DNA from: Tridacna crocea
Lineage: Eukaryota; Mollusca; Bivalvia; Cardiida; Cardiidae
Length of the DNA: 64,000 nucleotides
NCBI GenBank assembly: GCA_943736015.1
Contig: OX031062.1
Span: 58,082,962 to 58,146,961, forward strand
Direction of reading: 5' to 3'
Part shown: positions 1 through 9,965 of the stretch, one piece after another
Layout: every line of letters starts with the position of its first letter
Numbering within the stretch: the first letter of the stretch is position 1
Made by a program: the position numbers and the translations under genes
Notes under the pieces: model-generated
The model's database searches: none
What the model was told of the DNA's origin: nothing
Seen by the model: only the letters and a program-made list of their open reading frames with translations

Positions 1-176
1 TATATCCGATAGTAAAAACCAAAGTTTGCTATTTCAAAGGTATCTTTTCTGGGTAAATATGTCCTTATCGGACAGTGTAGATCAAAGATCAGACTGCACG
101 TTCTTGTGCAGTCTGATCTTTGATCTACAATGTCAGCAAAAGGTCAGTGAGTCGCACTTAGCAGCCAAAGGATTGA
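1..176 (-). mobile_element. TTAA-C MITE, cut by window start
   Basis: The core is a near-perfect hairpin at about 72-140, with arms reading GTAGATCAAAGATCAGACTG and its complement. It is followed by the family end GCAGCCAAAGGATTGA, a decayed TTAA end. The left end lies outside the window. Confidence 0.7.
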
Positions 177-259
177 TATCCAAATGAACTCCTATAGAAA
201 AATGAATCTCAGAAATGCTAATCCAGTCGACTTCACGTCTGACGTGAACTATTTCGTAA

Positions 260-308
260 CATATCGTCGGTTTACTTCCAAAATCTCGTAACTACAGCTT
301 GAAACAAT
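260..308. repeat. G-repeat, single hairpin arm
   Basis: It matches one arm of the hairpin at 937-1013: ATCGTCGGTTTACTT, then CTCGTAACTACAGCTTG. The second arm is missing. Confidence 0.5.
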
Positions 309-332
309 ATCAAAGCTAACCGTTGGCCCTTT

Positions 333-450
333 ACAAAATAATTCTGAGTTGTAACAACCTTTATAAACCTTTGAACGCATTCTGGGAAAAGGATAATATG
401 CTGGTTATCAGCATGTACTCCTTCTCCAACAATGTTTTCTGAACCCTCAA
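333..450 (+). mobile_element. TTAA-A MITE, decayed fragment
   Basis: CCCTTTACAAAATAATTC is followed by a decayed palindrome (GGGAAAAGGATAATATGCTGG and its partial complement) and ACAATGTTTTCTGAACCCT. The right third is absent. Confidence 0.6.
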
Positions 451-470
451 AGATGATTACCAAAGCTGCA

Positions 471-936
471 GCACCATTTCGGTGGTGGTTCGCAAATCAC
501 ACGTATTTGAATTTAGATCCGTCTAATAATAGGTTCAGTGTTTAATCATTGAAAGTCAAGAAAATTGGGGCTTCCTCTGTTACAACAAGAGCACCACATA
601 GGGGTGCCGATGCCTCCTTTCAATTATTTATCAGAAAATACCTAGGGCGTGTTTGACTCCAAACAACAGCAGTACCAAAATCGAAATTGGGACAAGAAGG
701 CGCTATTTGGGGCATGACGACATCAATAGCGACAGGGCTACACAAAACGATTCTGTAGGTTTAAGCCATAGAGGAAACACAGTTTTTTTTAAATATTGCC
801 CGAAAAGGAAAACAATCCAAATTCCACAAATCAAATAACCAGGTATTTGAAATTAATTTATTCCGTCCTCTACAAATGTTTTCAAATTGGACATTTCTAA
901 AGCTTTGCAGTCTAGAAAGCAGTTTAAGTGGAACAT
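471..936. other. Unassigned spacer
   Basis: I see no splice-bounded open frame and no recognisable repeat. A short open frame at 653-838 has no family signature. Confidence 0.4.
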
Positions 937-1013
937 CGTCGGTTCACTTAAAAAACCTCGTAACTACAGCTTGGAACAAGCTGTAGTTACGAGGTTTTTT
1001 AAGTAAACCGACG
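937..1013. repeat. G-repeat: 77-bp hairpin MITE-like element
   Basis: Two arms of about 36 nt (CGTCGGTTCACTTAAAAAAC..., then CTCGTAACTACAGCTTG) fold back over a loop of about 3-5 nt. A diverged copy lies at 7508-7592 and a single arm at 260-308, so this is a dispersed family and not a one-off palindrome. It could be a very small MITE. No target duplication is clear. Confidence 0.7.
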
Positions 1014-1084
1014 TAATGCTTCAAGTGTCTTTGGCTCATCTATTAACTCTTGATCTGGCAAAAATGATGGGATTTGTCATGATG

Positions 1085-1215
1085 AAAACAGAAAGCGTGG
1101 TTGGACAAAGAAAATATGCAGGTCAGGAATATCATCTCCTTTTACCAAGATGCTTTTAAAAATCATCAAAAGTAATGATTGGATACAAGTGTACATTTGG
1201 GACAAGAAATATCGT
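1085..1215 (-). mobile_element. Possible ancient TTAA-A fossil
   Basis: It shows weak but collinear likeness to a minus TTAA-A copy: a GTGG...AAAATATGC...TCTCCTTTT core, then ATCAAAAGTAATGATTGG where the family has ATCAAAAGTAGGGATTG. Confidence 0.3.
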
Positions 1216-1794
1216 GGAATCATGAAAAATGCAGTCCAAGTCTCATTACAAGTCCAATTCACTTTATTTTTCTTAGGAAAACAGTGTGGCAAAATAATTC
1301 ATTTTTCGAATGAGCAATCACAACATACATTCACTAGGTATCATCAGTGGTATTTGCACATAATTCTGTACAAGCAAACGGTTGCTTTTCTACATGGACA
1401 CATGTAAGACTAATGATTCTGTAAAAAGTTTCACCATGGAGCAGGCACTCCTTTTCAAAGTACAGCAGGCCAAATATATCTAGTGTTTGCATGAGGTCGT
1501 GAAGTGTAACCGTTCCCAGTTTGAGAGTATTTTAGTTAGCGGACGTAGATACCAACTGTGGCTAAAGCATTACCAATAAAATGTCAGATGCATCAAGTTC
1601 TGCAACGTTAGCAATGCAGTTGTATATGGCAGGTTGGTATAAATATGGATTTTGCAATTGTTAGAAGATATATGGAGAAATTCATAGAATTAAACTGAAA
1701 GTTGCCCCTGTTTGTTGTCGGAATTCCGTTCTCTAGTAAGGCGATCTCGTACAATTTCACTTTAGTTTTTTAAAACTAAGCGTCTGATGCGACT
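1216..1794. other. Unassigned spacer
   Basis: I found nothing recognisable apart from overlapping short open frames on both strands that lack codon or domain signal. Confidence 0.4.
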
Positions 1795-2000
1795 GTGGAG
1801 CCCTTGGTCGTAATGTAGAGCGCCGCCCTCGCAAACGTAAGGTCCACAGAGTTCGATTACCATGGGTGGGTGTCAACTTTAGAACTTTTTATCAGATTGG
1901 CAAACACTATCGGCGGATGCATCGGTGTGGTTTCCAGGAAGCGGAACAATGAGAGAGATTTGTAAAAAAGCAAGAACTGTTTTCTGAAGCGATGAAAAGT
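1795..2000 (+). mobile_element. tRNA-derived SINE
   Basis: An A-box-like stretch (GTAGAGCGCC) lies about 40 nt before a B-box-like GAGTTCGATTACC. The tail TTTCCAGGAAGCGGAACAA recurs in the copy at 38700-38890, which supports one SINE family. Confidence 0.6.
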
Positions 2001-2344
2001 AAACAATGCTATCTAGAGTTGTCCCAGAATTGACCGTGACGCGGGAAAAAAAGATATAATCTAGGCAGGGTGAATGCGTGATATATTGAAATAATCTCCG
2101 TAGAAATAATCACTAATGCCCGCACTGCCTATTGCAAGCTACTTTTTTTTATCTTAGAAAGCATTTTACAAGATGAACAAATCTTCGTCACTTAATTTAA
2201 CAATGTTTTCATGCATTTAAAATTGGTCACAAGTACAAAATTAATGAACCTAGCCCATCGAGAAGCAAACGCAAACAAAAGGCCATGGTAAAGGGGTATC
2301 AAACATGTGATGGGTCACGTAGTAAACCTTTAGCTGGCTACAAT

Positions 2345-2440
2345 GGGGGACTGCTAAGCTCCGGTAGCTCACTCGTTAGCAAACTGGACTTGAGAACAGC
2401 AGGTTGTTGGTTCGGCTAACTTATTGCGACGCAGGAAGTA
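2345..2440 (+). mobile_element. tRNA-like SINE head or tRNA pseudogene
   Basis: GGTAGCTCACTCGTTAG resembles an A box and GGTTGTTGGTTCGGCTAAC a B box, at tRNA-like spacing. No second copy of this type is clear in the window. Confidence 0.4.
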
Positions 2441-3060
2441 GCTTGAAAAAAGTATTGTGCGAAGAAGTGGCAAAAGAAGCTCCAATAAAGCACTGACTGG
2501 TGCATTGGCCGCTGTAACTAATTCGTATTTTCTTGACAAATTCATTTTCTACCTATTCACTTGGGCATGTATGGTTCAGTTTTGAACTGTATCTAAGCAG
2601 TTTTTTGCATAAACAATTGATTCTAAAACCTCTCTCCCTCACTAGGTATCTTTACATAGAGCTTACTTTGCACATACTAGACGAGTATTTATTGTAAAGA
2701 TAGACAGTAAACCAAATCCCAGACCTCTTAGAAAGTACATGAAACACAAAACCTTTCCGTCCAAAGACGATGGTTTGTTGGCAAAAATAACGCATCAGTT
2801 TCGCATTGTTTATACAAGGATAGATCTGTTTCTCTGCTGTAATGGCACGTTTACTTTTAACAGACAACGTTATCTGCGCCACTTCAGACAGTCTCAGACC
2901 AGCGCAACATGGTATAGAACGTGATCCGTAAAGACAGAAAACAATTAAAATTCCTTTAAACCCTTTCACCTATGCAAGAAATGCCTTTGGCTTGTCTGGC
3001 GCGATTTACATTTTATCTTACATAGAATTTAAATTCTTAACCGTTATCCAAATACATTGA
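2441..3060. other. Unassigned spacer with an orphan minus-strand frame
   Basis: A 105-codon frame (2652-2969, minus) is the longest non-repeat frame here. It has a hydrophobic start but no motif I recognise, and a second frame is open antisense to it, so I do not call it a gene. Confidence 0.3.
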
Positions 3061-3238
3061 TTAACACTCAAGCCGTAAGTAAAAATCGGAATTTTGCTAT
3101 TTCAAATTATGGAGAAAAACATCTCCTCAACAGACAGCGTAGATCTACGATCAGACTGCACGTTCTGTGCAGTCTGGTCGTAGATTTACACTGTCAGCAA
3201 AAAAATCAGTGAGTCGCACTAAGCAGCCCAAGAGTTAA
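3061..3238 (-). mobile_element. TTAA-C MITE
   Basis: TTAACACTCAAGCC on the left and GCAGCCCAAGAGTTAA on the right form TTAA-bounded inverted ends. The central hairpin (GTAGATCTACGATCAGACTG and complement) is at about 3139-3201. Both TTAA ends are intact. Confidence 0.75.
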
Positions 3239-3884
3239 TACATGTTAGTAACGTCGTTTTCAACAGTATTTCATTTATGGTCACTTACATGTATCAGTGC
3301 ATTTCTAGCGTTTCTCTTACAAGGGACCATACTTACCTAGCACACTAATCAGTCTAATTCGAAGGTCTAATACTATTTATCTGACCTTTTGCCACAACGT
3401 TTTTCCTAAGTTTTCCACTTAATGGATTTTAACAATCGTACCTGTACAGTGATGATCAAAATAATTTGTTGGGTATAAAAAGGTCTGCACGACCAAACAG
3501 GCTACCTTGGTAAACTCTCTTTTAGAAGAACACCAGAGGTCGCAAAACTAAGTATATTGGTCCGATGGGATGCTAGTATCTAATGTCGACAGAACAAGAA
3601 ACTGCCTGAGAAATGTTTCTGCCATAACCATGTACAATACGGCCGAGTTCGGCAAACCGAAACCTGTATTTATTGGTTTCTTGGGATGAGATTTTCAAAT
3701 TGTGCCTTACAAAGACAGAATGTTTTTATGTTTTCAAAAGAATACAGTGCTTCTTCATACGTGGCCTAACGGTCAATAACTTTGTTTGAATGATTTTTTT
3801 TCCAACCAACTGCAATAGAATCTCATTTATATCGAACCGAAAACCCGCTTTTTTCGTATGTTTTCCTTGGTTTCACTATTAGTT
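3239..3884. other. Unassigned spacer
   Basis: I see no repeat family or exon signal. Confidence 0.4.
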
Positions 3885-3995
3885 GGTGTACCGCAGCAGT
3901 ATCATCCGTGTGAGATGGTGTGCCGTTAGTGGAATCGAACCCCAAAACCTCCGACTGAATGTTGAAATCCACCACTTTGGCAATTACGGGCACTG
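3885..3995 (-). mobile_element. tRNA-derived SINE or tRNA pseudogene
   Basis: On the minus strand there is an exact B box, GGTTCGATTCC, preceded by an A-box-like TTGCCAAAGTGGTGG. The tRNA spacing is kept, but I could not confirm a full cloverleaf. Confidence 0.6.
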
Positions 3996-4057
3996 CAATT
4001 ATAGTTTTAGGAAATGAATCGTGACCTGGTTCAATATTACACGTTAAGTAACTATTT

Positions 4058-4221
4058 GTAAACCAATTCTTAGTATGAATCTCAAATATATATATATTTC
4101 AATGCAACGCAATTTCTTATTGGCTAAAGCAACAAGTACATCCAGTCAGAAATTTCGTTACTTTCTAAATCTGGAATAAGACTTAGAAAGTCATTTAGAA
4201 TTGGTGAATACGGGCCCTGGA
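4058..4221. mobile_element. D-element (GGGCCCGTATTCACC ends), decayed
   Basis: The right end GGTGAATACGGGCCCTGG matches the inverted end of the complete copy at 5661-5853. The interior keeps TTGGCTAAA and TTACTTTC, but the left end is eroded. Confidence 0.55.
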
Positions 4222-4305
4222 TATCCCGACATTCAATTCATCTCCGCTTTGTCCAATAATAGCTCTGAGCTGCTATCACGTGTCTATGAAGCAATATGTC
4301 CGGAC

Positions 4306-4516
4306 TTAACCCTTTTCCCAATCACTTACCTTTTGCGGACAGTGTAGATCAAGATCAGACTGCACAGAACGTGTCTAATCTTGATCTACACAGTCCGGTA
4401 AGGAGATATCACTCCCAAATACATAACTTTGAAATAGCAATATTTGGGTTTTACAATCAGTTTGAAAATGATTGTTTGAAAAATTTCATTTCATTTATTT
4501 AGCAGGATTGGAGTTA
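4306..4516 (+). mobile_element. TTAA-C MITE
   Basis: TTAACCCTTTTCCCA starts it. The hairpin GTGTAGATCAAGATCAGACT and its complement follow, then the family right half (CAATATTTGGGTTTTACAATC...AGCAGGATTGGAGTTAT). The right TTAA has become TTAT. Confidence 0.75.
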
Positions 4517-4664
4517 TTGTTTCTGCTACAGAACTAGCCATGATCTGTGAAAGGGGGTGGGGCTAAATGAATGTGATCAAGGTATCATCCAGGTCCTCTT
4601 ACGAACTTCACGTTGGCGCATTATTTAGTCAATTGTTAGACACAACTGATTATCACATGAATCT

Positions 4665-4935
4665 GATGTCTAAATATGGCCTGAAACACGCTAAAAGGGA
4701 CATTCAGACAATGGCGGAAAGTGTCGTTTCGGATCAGCCTACGCAGTCCGCGCAGGCTAATCCGAAACGACACTTTCTGATTTCATGAAATTTTCTATTT
4801 TACTCATGTCTACTGTTGCACAAAATCTAATGAAATCGTAAAGTGCCGTCTCGGATTAGCCTGCGCGGACTGCGCAGGCTGATCCTAGACAACACTTTAC
4901 GCAAATGTCCGATTGCCCCTTTTCATGTGTTGCAA
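4665..4935. repeat. E-element: two hairpins back to back
   Basis: Two GC-rich hairpins (AGCCTACGCAGTCCGCGCAGG and AGCCTGCGCGGACTGCGCAGG) are each flanked by GTGTCGTTTCGGAT-like arms and lie about 100 bp apart in inverted order. Aged copies are at 14940-15165 and 7880-8003. Confidence 0.65.
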
Positions 4936-4936
4936 G

Positions 4937-5658
4937 CCATTATGGTCATAGGAAAGTAGTATACATGCATCTGGTAATTGGCGTAAAGATGTGGTCGCCA
5001 GCCGATATTGTCAAGGGAGAGGTTGATGGTGAGTTTTCAACAACACAACTAATTCGTGCACAGAAACTAGTCGAGGTGCAACTGTCCTAGGTAAATACAA
5101 TTTTGCTAAACCCAATGGCTTGTTGATAGCTCCGGGAGCATGGAAACGTTTTACGTCTCTTCTATGATTGAAATACGGTTGAAATCTGCGTTATATACAT
5201 CACGCTTGTACAAAAAAGAATTTATTTCAAAATAAAATTCTTCTTGTGTGGTCTTACAGTAAAACACATTTCATATTTTGATTCTGTAAGAACAAAGGAG
5301 AGGTTCGTTTCTACTTTCTAAACCACCGTATCTATTATCACTGACCCAATATCAGTCTCGTGTTTAAAAGCCAACATGGAGGAAATGCTTTTGTGAGAAA
5401 AGAAACATACATTGATAACTAGCATTTGCTTATTCCCCCAAGATCCATTCTTTCGTTTCAACGTCAAATTCCATCATAATTAAAATTTGTTGTCTGAAAA
5501 TGCCTATCATATGATATATATGCGAGATGACCATGTTGTTGTGTAGTAAAGAGTTAAACAAAGGTCCTGTTTAGACAAAGGTAGGAAGAATGTTTGTAAG
5601 CAAAATGTTTACCACCTTTGAACTTTTTCACGGCAACTATTTCCAAAATTGATGTTTC
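4937..5658. other. Unassigned spacer
   Basis: A 61-codon plus-strand frame ends at 5090 but shows no family feature. The rest is AT-rich with no repeat I can assign. Confidence 0.35.
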
Positions 5659-5660
5659 CT

Positions 5661-5853
5661 GGGCCCGTATTCACCAACCATTCTTACTTGAAAAGTCTTT
5701 GTCTTATTCTCCAAGAATTTGAAAGTAACGCAACTTCTGATTGGCTAAACCATTTGGTTTAGCCAATCAGAAGTTGCGTTACTTTCAAATTTAGAAAATT
5801 TCTGGAGACTGAGACCAAGAACGTTCTTAAGAATGGTTGGTGAATACGGGCCC
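5661..5853. mobile_element. D-element, complete non-autonomous inverted-repeat element
   Basis: Perfect 26-nt ends begin GGGCCCGTATTCACCAACC. The centre is another palindrome in which ACTTTCAAATT, TTGCGTTAC and GGCTAAACC arms meet at CCATTTGG. The element is almost entirely self-complementary (about 193 bp). No target-site duplication is evident. It resembles hAT-type or foldback MITEs. Confidence 0.75.
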
Positions 5854-5859
5854 TGATCT

Positions 5860-6690
5860 ATCATGAACAAGTTCTATGCGAATTACCTCATTCTGCCAAT
5901 TGCACGGTACCCCGCTTTAATTCGGAATTTGGTTTCTTACATTTATAAGCATTTGAACAATAATTTCACCAATGAACAATTCAGATACTCTTTACCCCCC
6001 CCCCCCCTTATATATGGTTATTTTTTTTCCTGCAAGTGTAGATCAACATAGAACTGCACAAAACGTTCAGTCTGATCTTTGACGCACACTATCCGAGATA
6101 TTCCAGACACGAGCGCTCTCAAATTTACAATTAATTAGGTCTCATTTTGCTTGAATGAAAGTGTTCTATTTAGGTCTATTCGACGCTGAAGAGGTTAAAA
6201 GCGCATTATTGCATATGAGCACGCGACCCGAAGAGAAAAACACGTAAATATAAAGACAATTAAGCCTGCATTTGATACTAAACAGAACATGTACGTTTGG
6301 CAGTTTCTGTATTCTTTATTAACTTCTTGCTTTCAGATCTCCTTTCAACCCTTACGATGCCATATTAGACATTCTTGGCTTCTGCGGTCCAGATTGGCTA
6401 AAGATTAGCTAACAAAACTGCCCGTGCAGTCTGATATCGGATGCACTCTGTCTGATACTTATACAGATATTCTGAACAAAATTACTTCAAATGCAATACT
6501 GTATTTTTCCGTTATCTGAAAATGCCAGAATGATCCATTGAAAACTTGAAGGGTTAATTAGTATCAGATCGACGCACATCAATACAAGTATAGAGCGCAT
6601 TAACAAAGGAAAATAGTTAGGTATAATTATGAAGAGACACTCAACCTCCAGCTCTCTCCCATTCTATAGATAATCTGACAAAAACAATGT
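5860..6690. other. Unassigned spacer with a TTAA-C core relic
   Basis: The relic at 6034-6095 keeps AAGTGTAGATCAACATAGAAC and GTCTGATCTTTG. Another half-core lies near 6425. The rest is unassigned. Confidence 0.45.
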
Positions 6691-6910
6691 TTAACTCTTA
6701 AGTCTGCTGATCGCGAATTGCATGCCATTTGCGAACAGTGTTGATCAAGATCAGACTGCACAGAACGTGCAATCTGATCTTGAATCCACACTGTCCAATA
6801 AAGTTATATTTTTTCTTAAAACAAAAAAAAAAAATGGAACAGTATTATCTAGGAATTTTTTCTATCAACTTGAAAGTTTCATTTCATATATCTTGTAAGA
6901 TATGGGTTAA
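6691..6910 (+). mobile_element. TTAA-C MITE, both TTAA ends intact (family reference)
   Basis: TTAACTCTTAAG opens it and ATGGGTTAA closes it, 220 bp overall. The central hairpin of about 60 bp is at 6738-6800 (arms CAGTGTTGATCAAGATCAG and complement). The right half carries the AT-rich tail typical of the family. TTAA boundaries with C-starting ends fit piggyBac-type insertion. There is no coding capacity. Confidence 0.75.
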
Positions 6911-7507
6911 AGTGTACTTACTTGACATGTTTAGATCTTTTTCTGCTTCAAGAAAGTATTGTTACATTTATATATCACAAAGAGGATCAATTAGAACAAG
7001 ATCGAGGAACATTAATACAAGTACTGAGCACGAAATGAGGAAAAACAGTTTCATGTAATTCCATTTCCCGCCCCTAAAAACCCCTTCCAAGACAAAAAGA
7101 ACTAATGTCTTCAATAACAGTTCCAACAAACATTCGAGTATCACAAAACTTCAGCTACAGCAGAGATCGCCCATGAATTTTCCAAGTCATTTCTTAATCT
7201 TTTAGGGACATAGCCGTAGTAGGCTGCGAAAACAAGTCATTTTGCGATCAACAACGAACTGCACAAAATGTGCAATCGAGTCTTCACTTTCTAAGTTTTG
7301 GTAAATTGTGTATTCAGTCGTCGTGAGCTTTGACTTTATCTATATGGGCTCAGATTTTATAAAAAAAAAATCTAAATGAAGTTCGTGTTTATGGTAATCC
7401 ATAGGGATGTCCATCAATCTGTACCTTTATATCCTGAGGTAGAAGATGGAAAATCACAGAATCTCGGTTAAAACGTTGATGACTGCTGGAGAAATCGAAA
7501 GATGATG
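6911..7507. other. Unassigned spacer
   Basis: A weak TTAA-C core relic lies near 7225-7290 (GAACTGCACAAAATGTGCAA). Nothing else is recognised. Confidence 0.35.
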
Positions 7508-7592
7508 ATATCGTCTGTTTACTAAAAAAACTTCGTAACTAAAGCTTGTTACATGCTGTGATTACGACGTTTTTGAAGTAAGCCGACGATAT
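7508..7592. repeat. G-repeat hairpin, diverged copy
   Basis: ATATCGTCTGTTTACT on the left pairs with AGTAAGCCGACGATAT on the right. The inner arms CTTCGTAACTAAAGC and GCTGTGATTACGACG correspond to the 937-1013 copy. Confidence 0.65.
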
Positions 7593-7879
7593 ATTCTTTC
7601 AGGTAGAAAAACGCCGTCAAAGCAAATATCGGCAAAATGAAGAAACACATCAAAGGATCTTGGATTAGATCAAGTAGTGATATTTCACTTGGATCTTTTT
7701 CAACAACTCTGACCATTTTGAAACCGTTTTAGCCATGCTCTCACAAAAGGGGACTTGGTTTATCTCCGTTGGGCGTCATAGGAAGCAAGTCATTACATGA
7801 TCATCGATCCACATAGTCCATTGTTGAATAACTGACCGAATCATGGCTCAAACTAGTCCTTGGACTTGCAGAAAACAAG

Positions 7880-8003
7880 ACTAGTGGCAAAATGTGTCGG
7901 TTAAGGTCAGTCTGTGCAGACTATGCAGGCTGCTCTGGATCGATACTTTTTTTATTCAGATGCATAAGGCCTCCTTTTCACAGAGTATGACTCATAGCTA
8001 ATT
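7880..8003. repeat. E-element fragment
   Basis: It contains one half-hairpin (AGTCTGTGCAGACTATGCAGG) and the end GGCCTCCTTTTCACAGAG. That end is the complement of the sequence just left of the 35-bp minisatellite near 25040. Confidence 0.5.
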
Positions 8004-8049
8004 CAAAATACACGAGCCAACTTCCTAAATTAATTAAGCATACTCGGTC

Positions 8050-8242
8050 ACAAATTAGCCGTACTTATTTTCTGACAGTGAAAGTAACAGAACTTCTGAT
8101 TAGCTAAACCATTTGGTTTAGCCAATCATGGCTAAACTAAATGATTTAGCCAACCAGAAGTTCTGTTACTTTCACATTAATGAAATTCTGAAGAATAAGA
8201 CTAAGAACGTTCTGAAGCATGATTTGTGAATACAGACCCTGG
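8050..8242. mobile_element. D-element, diverged
   Basis: The palindromic core GGCTAAACTAAATGATTTAGC and arms CAGAACTTCTGATT and complement are retained. The right end is GTGAATACAGACCCTGG. The core has a small internal duplication of the ATTTGGTTTAGCCAATCA arm. Confidence 0.6.
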
Positions 8243-8399
8243 TCTCGGTCCTGACACCAGCCAAGTTATTGGCGGACACAGAACGTCTAACTCAATTCGG
8301 GGTCCAGAATCCAAATTTTATGAATTATAAAACCCGCACAGGGCGACCATCCACACATTTTTCTTTGATTGGCTTAAAGAAAGATTACACTATAGAAGA

Positions 8400-8629
8400 C
8401 TAACTCTTTACCAAACGACACAATTTTAGACTTGTTCAAACTGAAAGCATTTGCAGAAGACAAAACAAATGCAACTCAACACTTTAAACTTGAATTTAGA
8501 AGAGTAGAAAAAATTGTGGGAAAAGGAGAAAATGCTGGTTACCAGCATTTTCTCCTTTTCCTACAGTGTTTTCAGAAGGCTTTTGTCTCTGGGTCGTAAA
8601 AAACCAGGGATTGTTTGGTAAAGGGTTCA
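8400..8629 (-). mobile_element. TTAA-A MITE
   Basis: CTAACTCTTTACCAAACGAC on the left and TTGTTTGGTAAAGGGTTCA on the right flank an intact palindrome at about 8515-8572. Both TTAA sites carry a single change. Confidence 0.85.
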
Positions 8630-9098
8630 GCCCAGGGTAAGTACATGCCTAGTGTACTTACTGCCCACCCACATAACTCTGGAAATATTTTTCTTAGTCA
8701 CCGCCACAAAAAAGCTCCACTCCCCTTATTTATATTAGGTATCATTTTTGAAAAAAAAATATTGGCAAAGACTGGTTTTACTCTCCTATGGTCCTGTGGT
8801 CAACGCTTATTCCATTACTAACGGCATCCAAGATTCACTCAAACGTGTATAATGACGTCCATTTACTTTATAGCAGTGTGGTTTTCGTCCAAGCTCAATG
8901 AAGCACAATGATGTGTGAATGATGGGAATTGGCATCCTAGAGTAGCATACGGCTCTCTGTCGCATAGTTCACACTAACTTTTTTGGCGCCAAGAGCAATT
9001 TTAGTAACTTGTACCATAGGCCTATGAAACTTCATTGGTCTATCAAGGGATAACGAAGTCTTCATTATCGGGCGCCGTTACTTTAAACAGCACTTTGG
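8630..9098. other. Unassigned spacer
   Basis: I saw no family match or exon. Single-base runs and a GGCGCC pair at about 8985 and 9072 are the only oddities. Confidence 0.35.
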
Positions 9099-9169
9099 CG
9101 ACTCCCTGTATATTGCATATTGTAGGACATTTGTCCAATTATACTAGTACATGATATACAGGGTGTCGC
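9099..9169. repeat. Facing inverted ends GCGACxCCCTGTATA
   Basis: GCGACTCCCTGTATA and TATACAGGGTGTCGC lie about 44 bp apart as inverted repeats. TACAGGGTGTC next to TA is typical of mariner-type ends, so these could be outer ends of two elements or of one tiny element. Confidence 0.4.
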
Positions 9170-9486
9170 TAATGCTCTTTTATAGACATGATGTTAACTC
9201 ATTATCAAACAAAATATTGCTTGATTAAGAAGACCATCAATCGTGCCGGACACTGACAGTGTACAAGAACTTTTCTTTCCAAAGCAGAGGCAAATTTCTT
9301 TACAAAGCAGAGGCAAAAAGCATCATCACAATGTGGTTAAAGTCGTTACCATTATATTCTCAATGTTAGAACATGCAGCCTCCAACATCCTCAGAAGCAG
9401 CATTACAAAGCAACTGTAAGGCGTCTAAAAACAGGCATTCTATTCAGAAATTCCTCTGTATTTCGTGCTATCCTGTCTTTGTTATT

Positions 9487-9790
9487 CCCCCGCCGAAGGC
9501 GGAGGAATATAATTTTAGCGTTGTCCGTCCGTCTGTCCGTCCGTCCGCTTCAATAGCTCCAATAACACTGAACGGAATTTCCTGAAACTTTATACAAGTG
9601 TAAAATAACCCTTTCTGTCATGACACTTCTTTTCTTTTTTTGATTCGGTGCAAAATGGCCGACTGGGAGCCATTTTAACTTATGTGGTCCAGTACATTTT
9701 TTATGTTTTGAGTAATACCTATAACATGCTTGTAACAAAATAGGTCTTTTTCGACGGGGGATATCATTTCAACGAAATTGCTTGTTTGTC
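9487..9790. repeat. Interspersed repeat with terminal GC hairpin
   Basis: It begins with the hairpin CCCCCGCCGAAGGCGGAGG and a GTCCGTCCGTCTGTCCG run, and ends near GACGGGGGATATCATTTC. This layout is common in bivalve interspersed repeats, but I cannot assign a class. Confidence 0.45.
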
Positions 9791-9965
9791 ATAGTAGGGG
9801 AAGGCTGAATGGCAAAAAAAGCGTAGCGCAGCAGAGAGGTAGACAGACAAACAGACAGACTGACAGAGATAATTGGCAGATAGTCTGCCAGAGAGGGGGG
9901 TATAATGTATGTGTTGTCCTCTTTTATTCTTCTCTACATACAATTTATCTTAATCCTTTTCCTAA

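Noticed and set aside
2652-2969. 105-codon minus-strand open frame
   Set aside because: Longest non-repeat frame in the first 8 kb, but it has no recognisable domain, no clear splice or start context, and an overlapping antisense frame.
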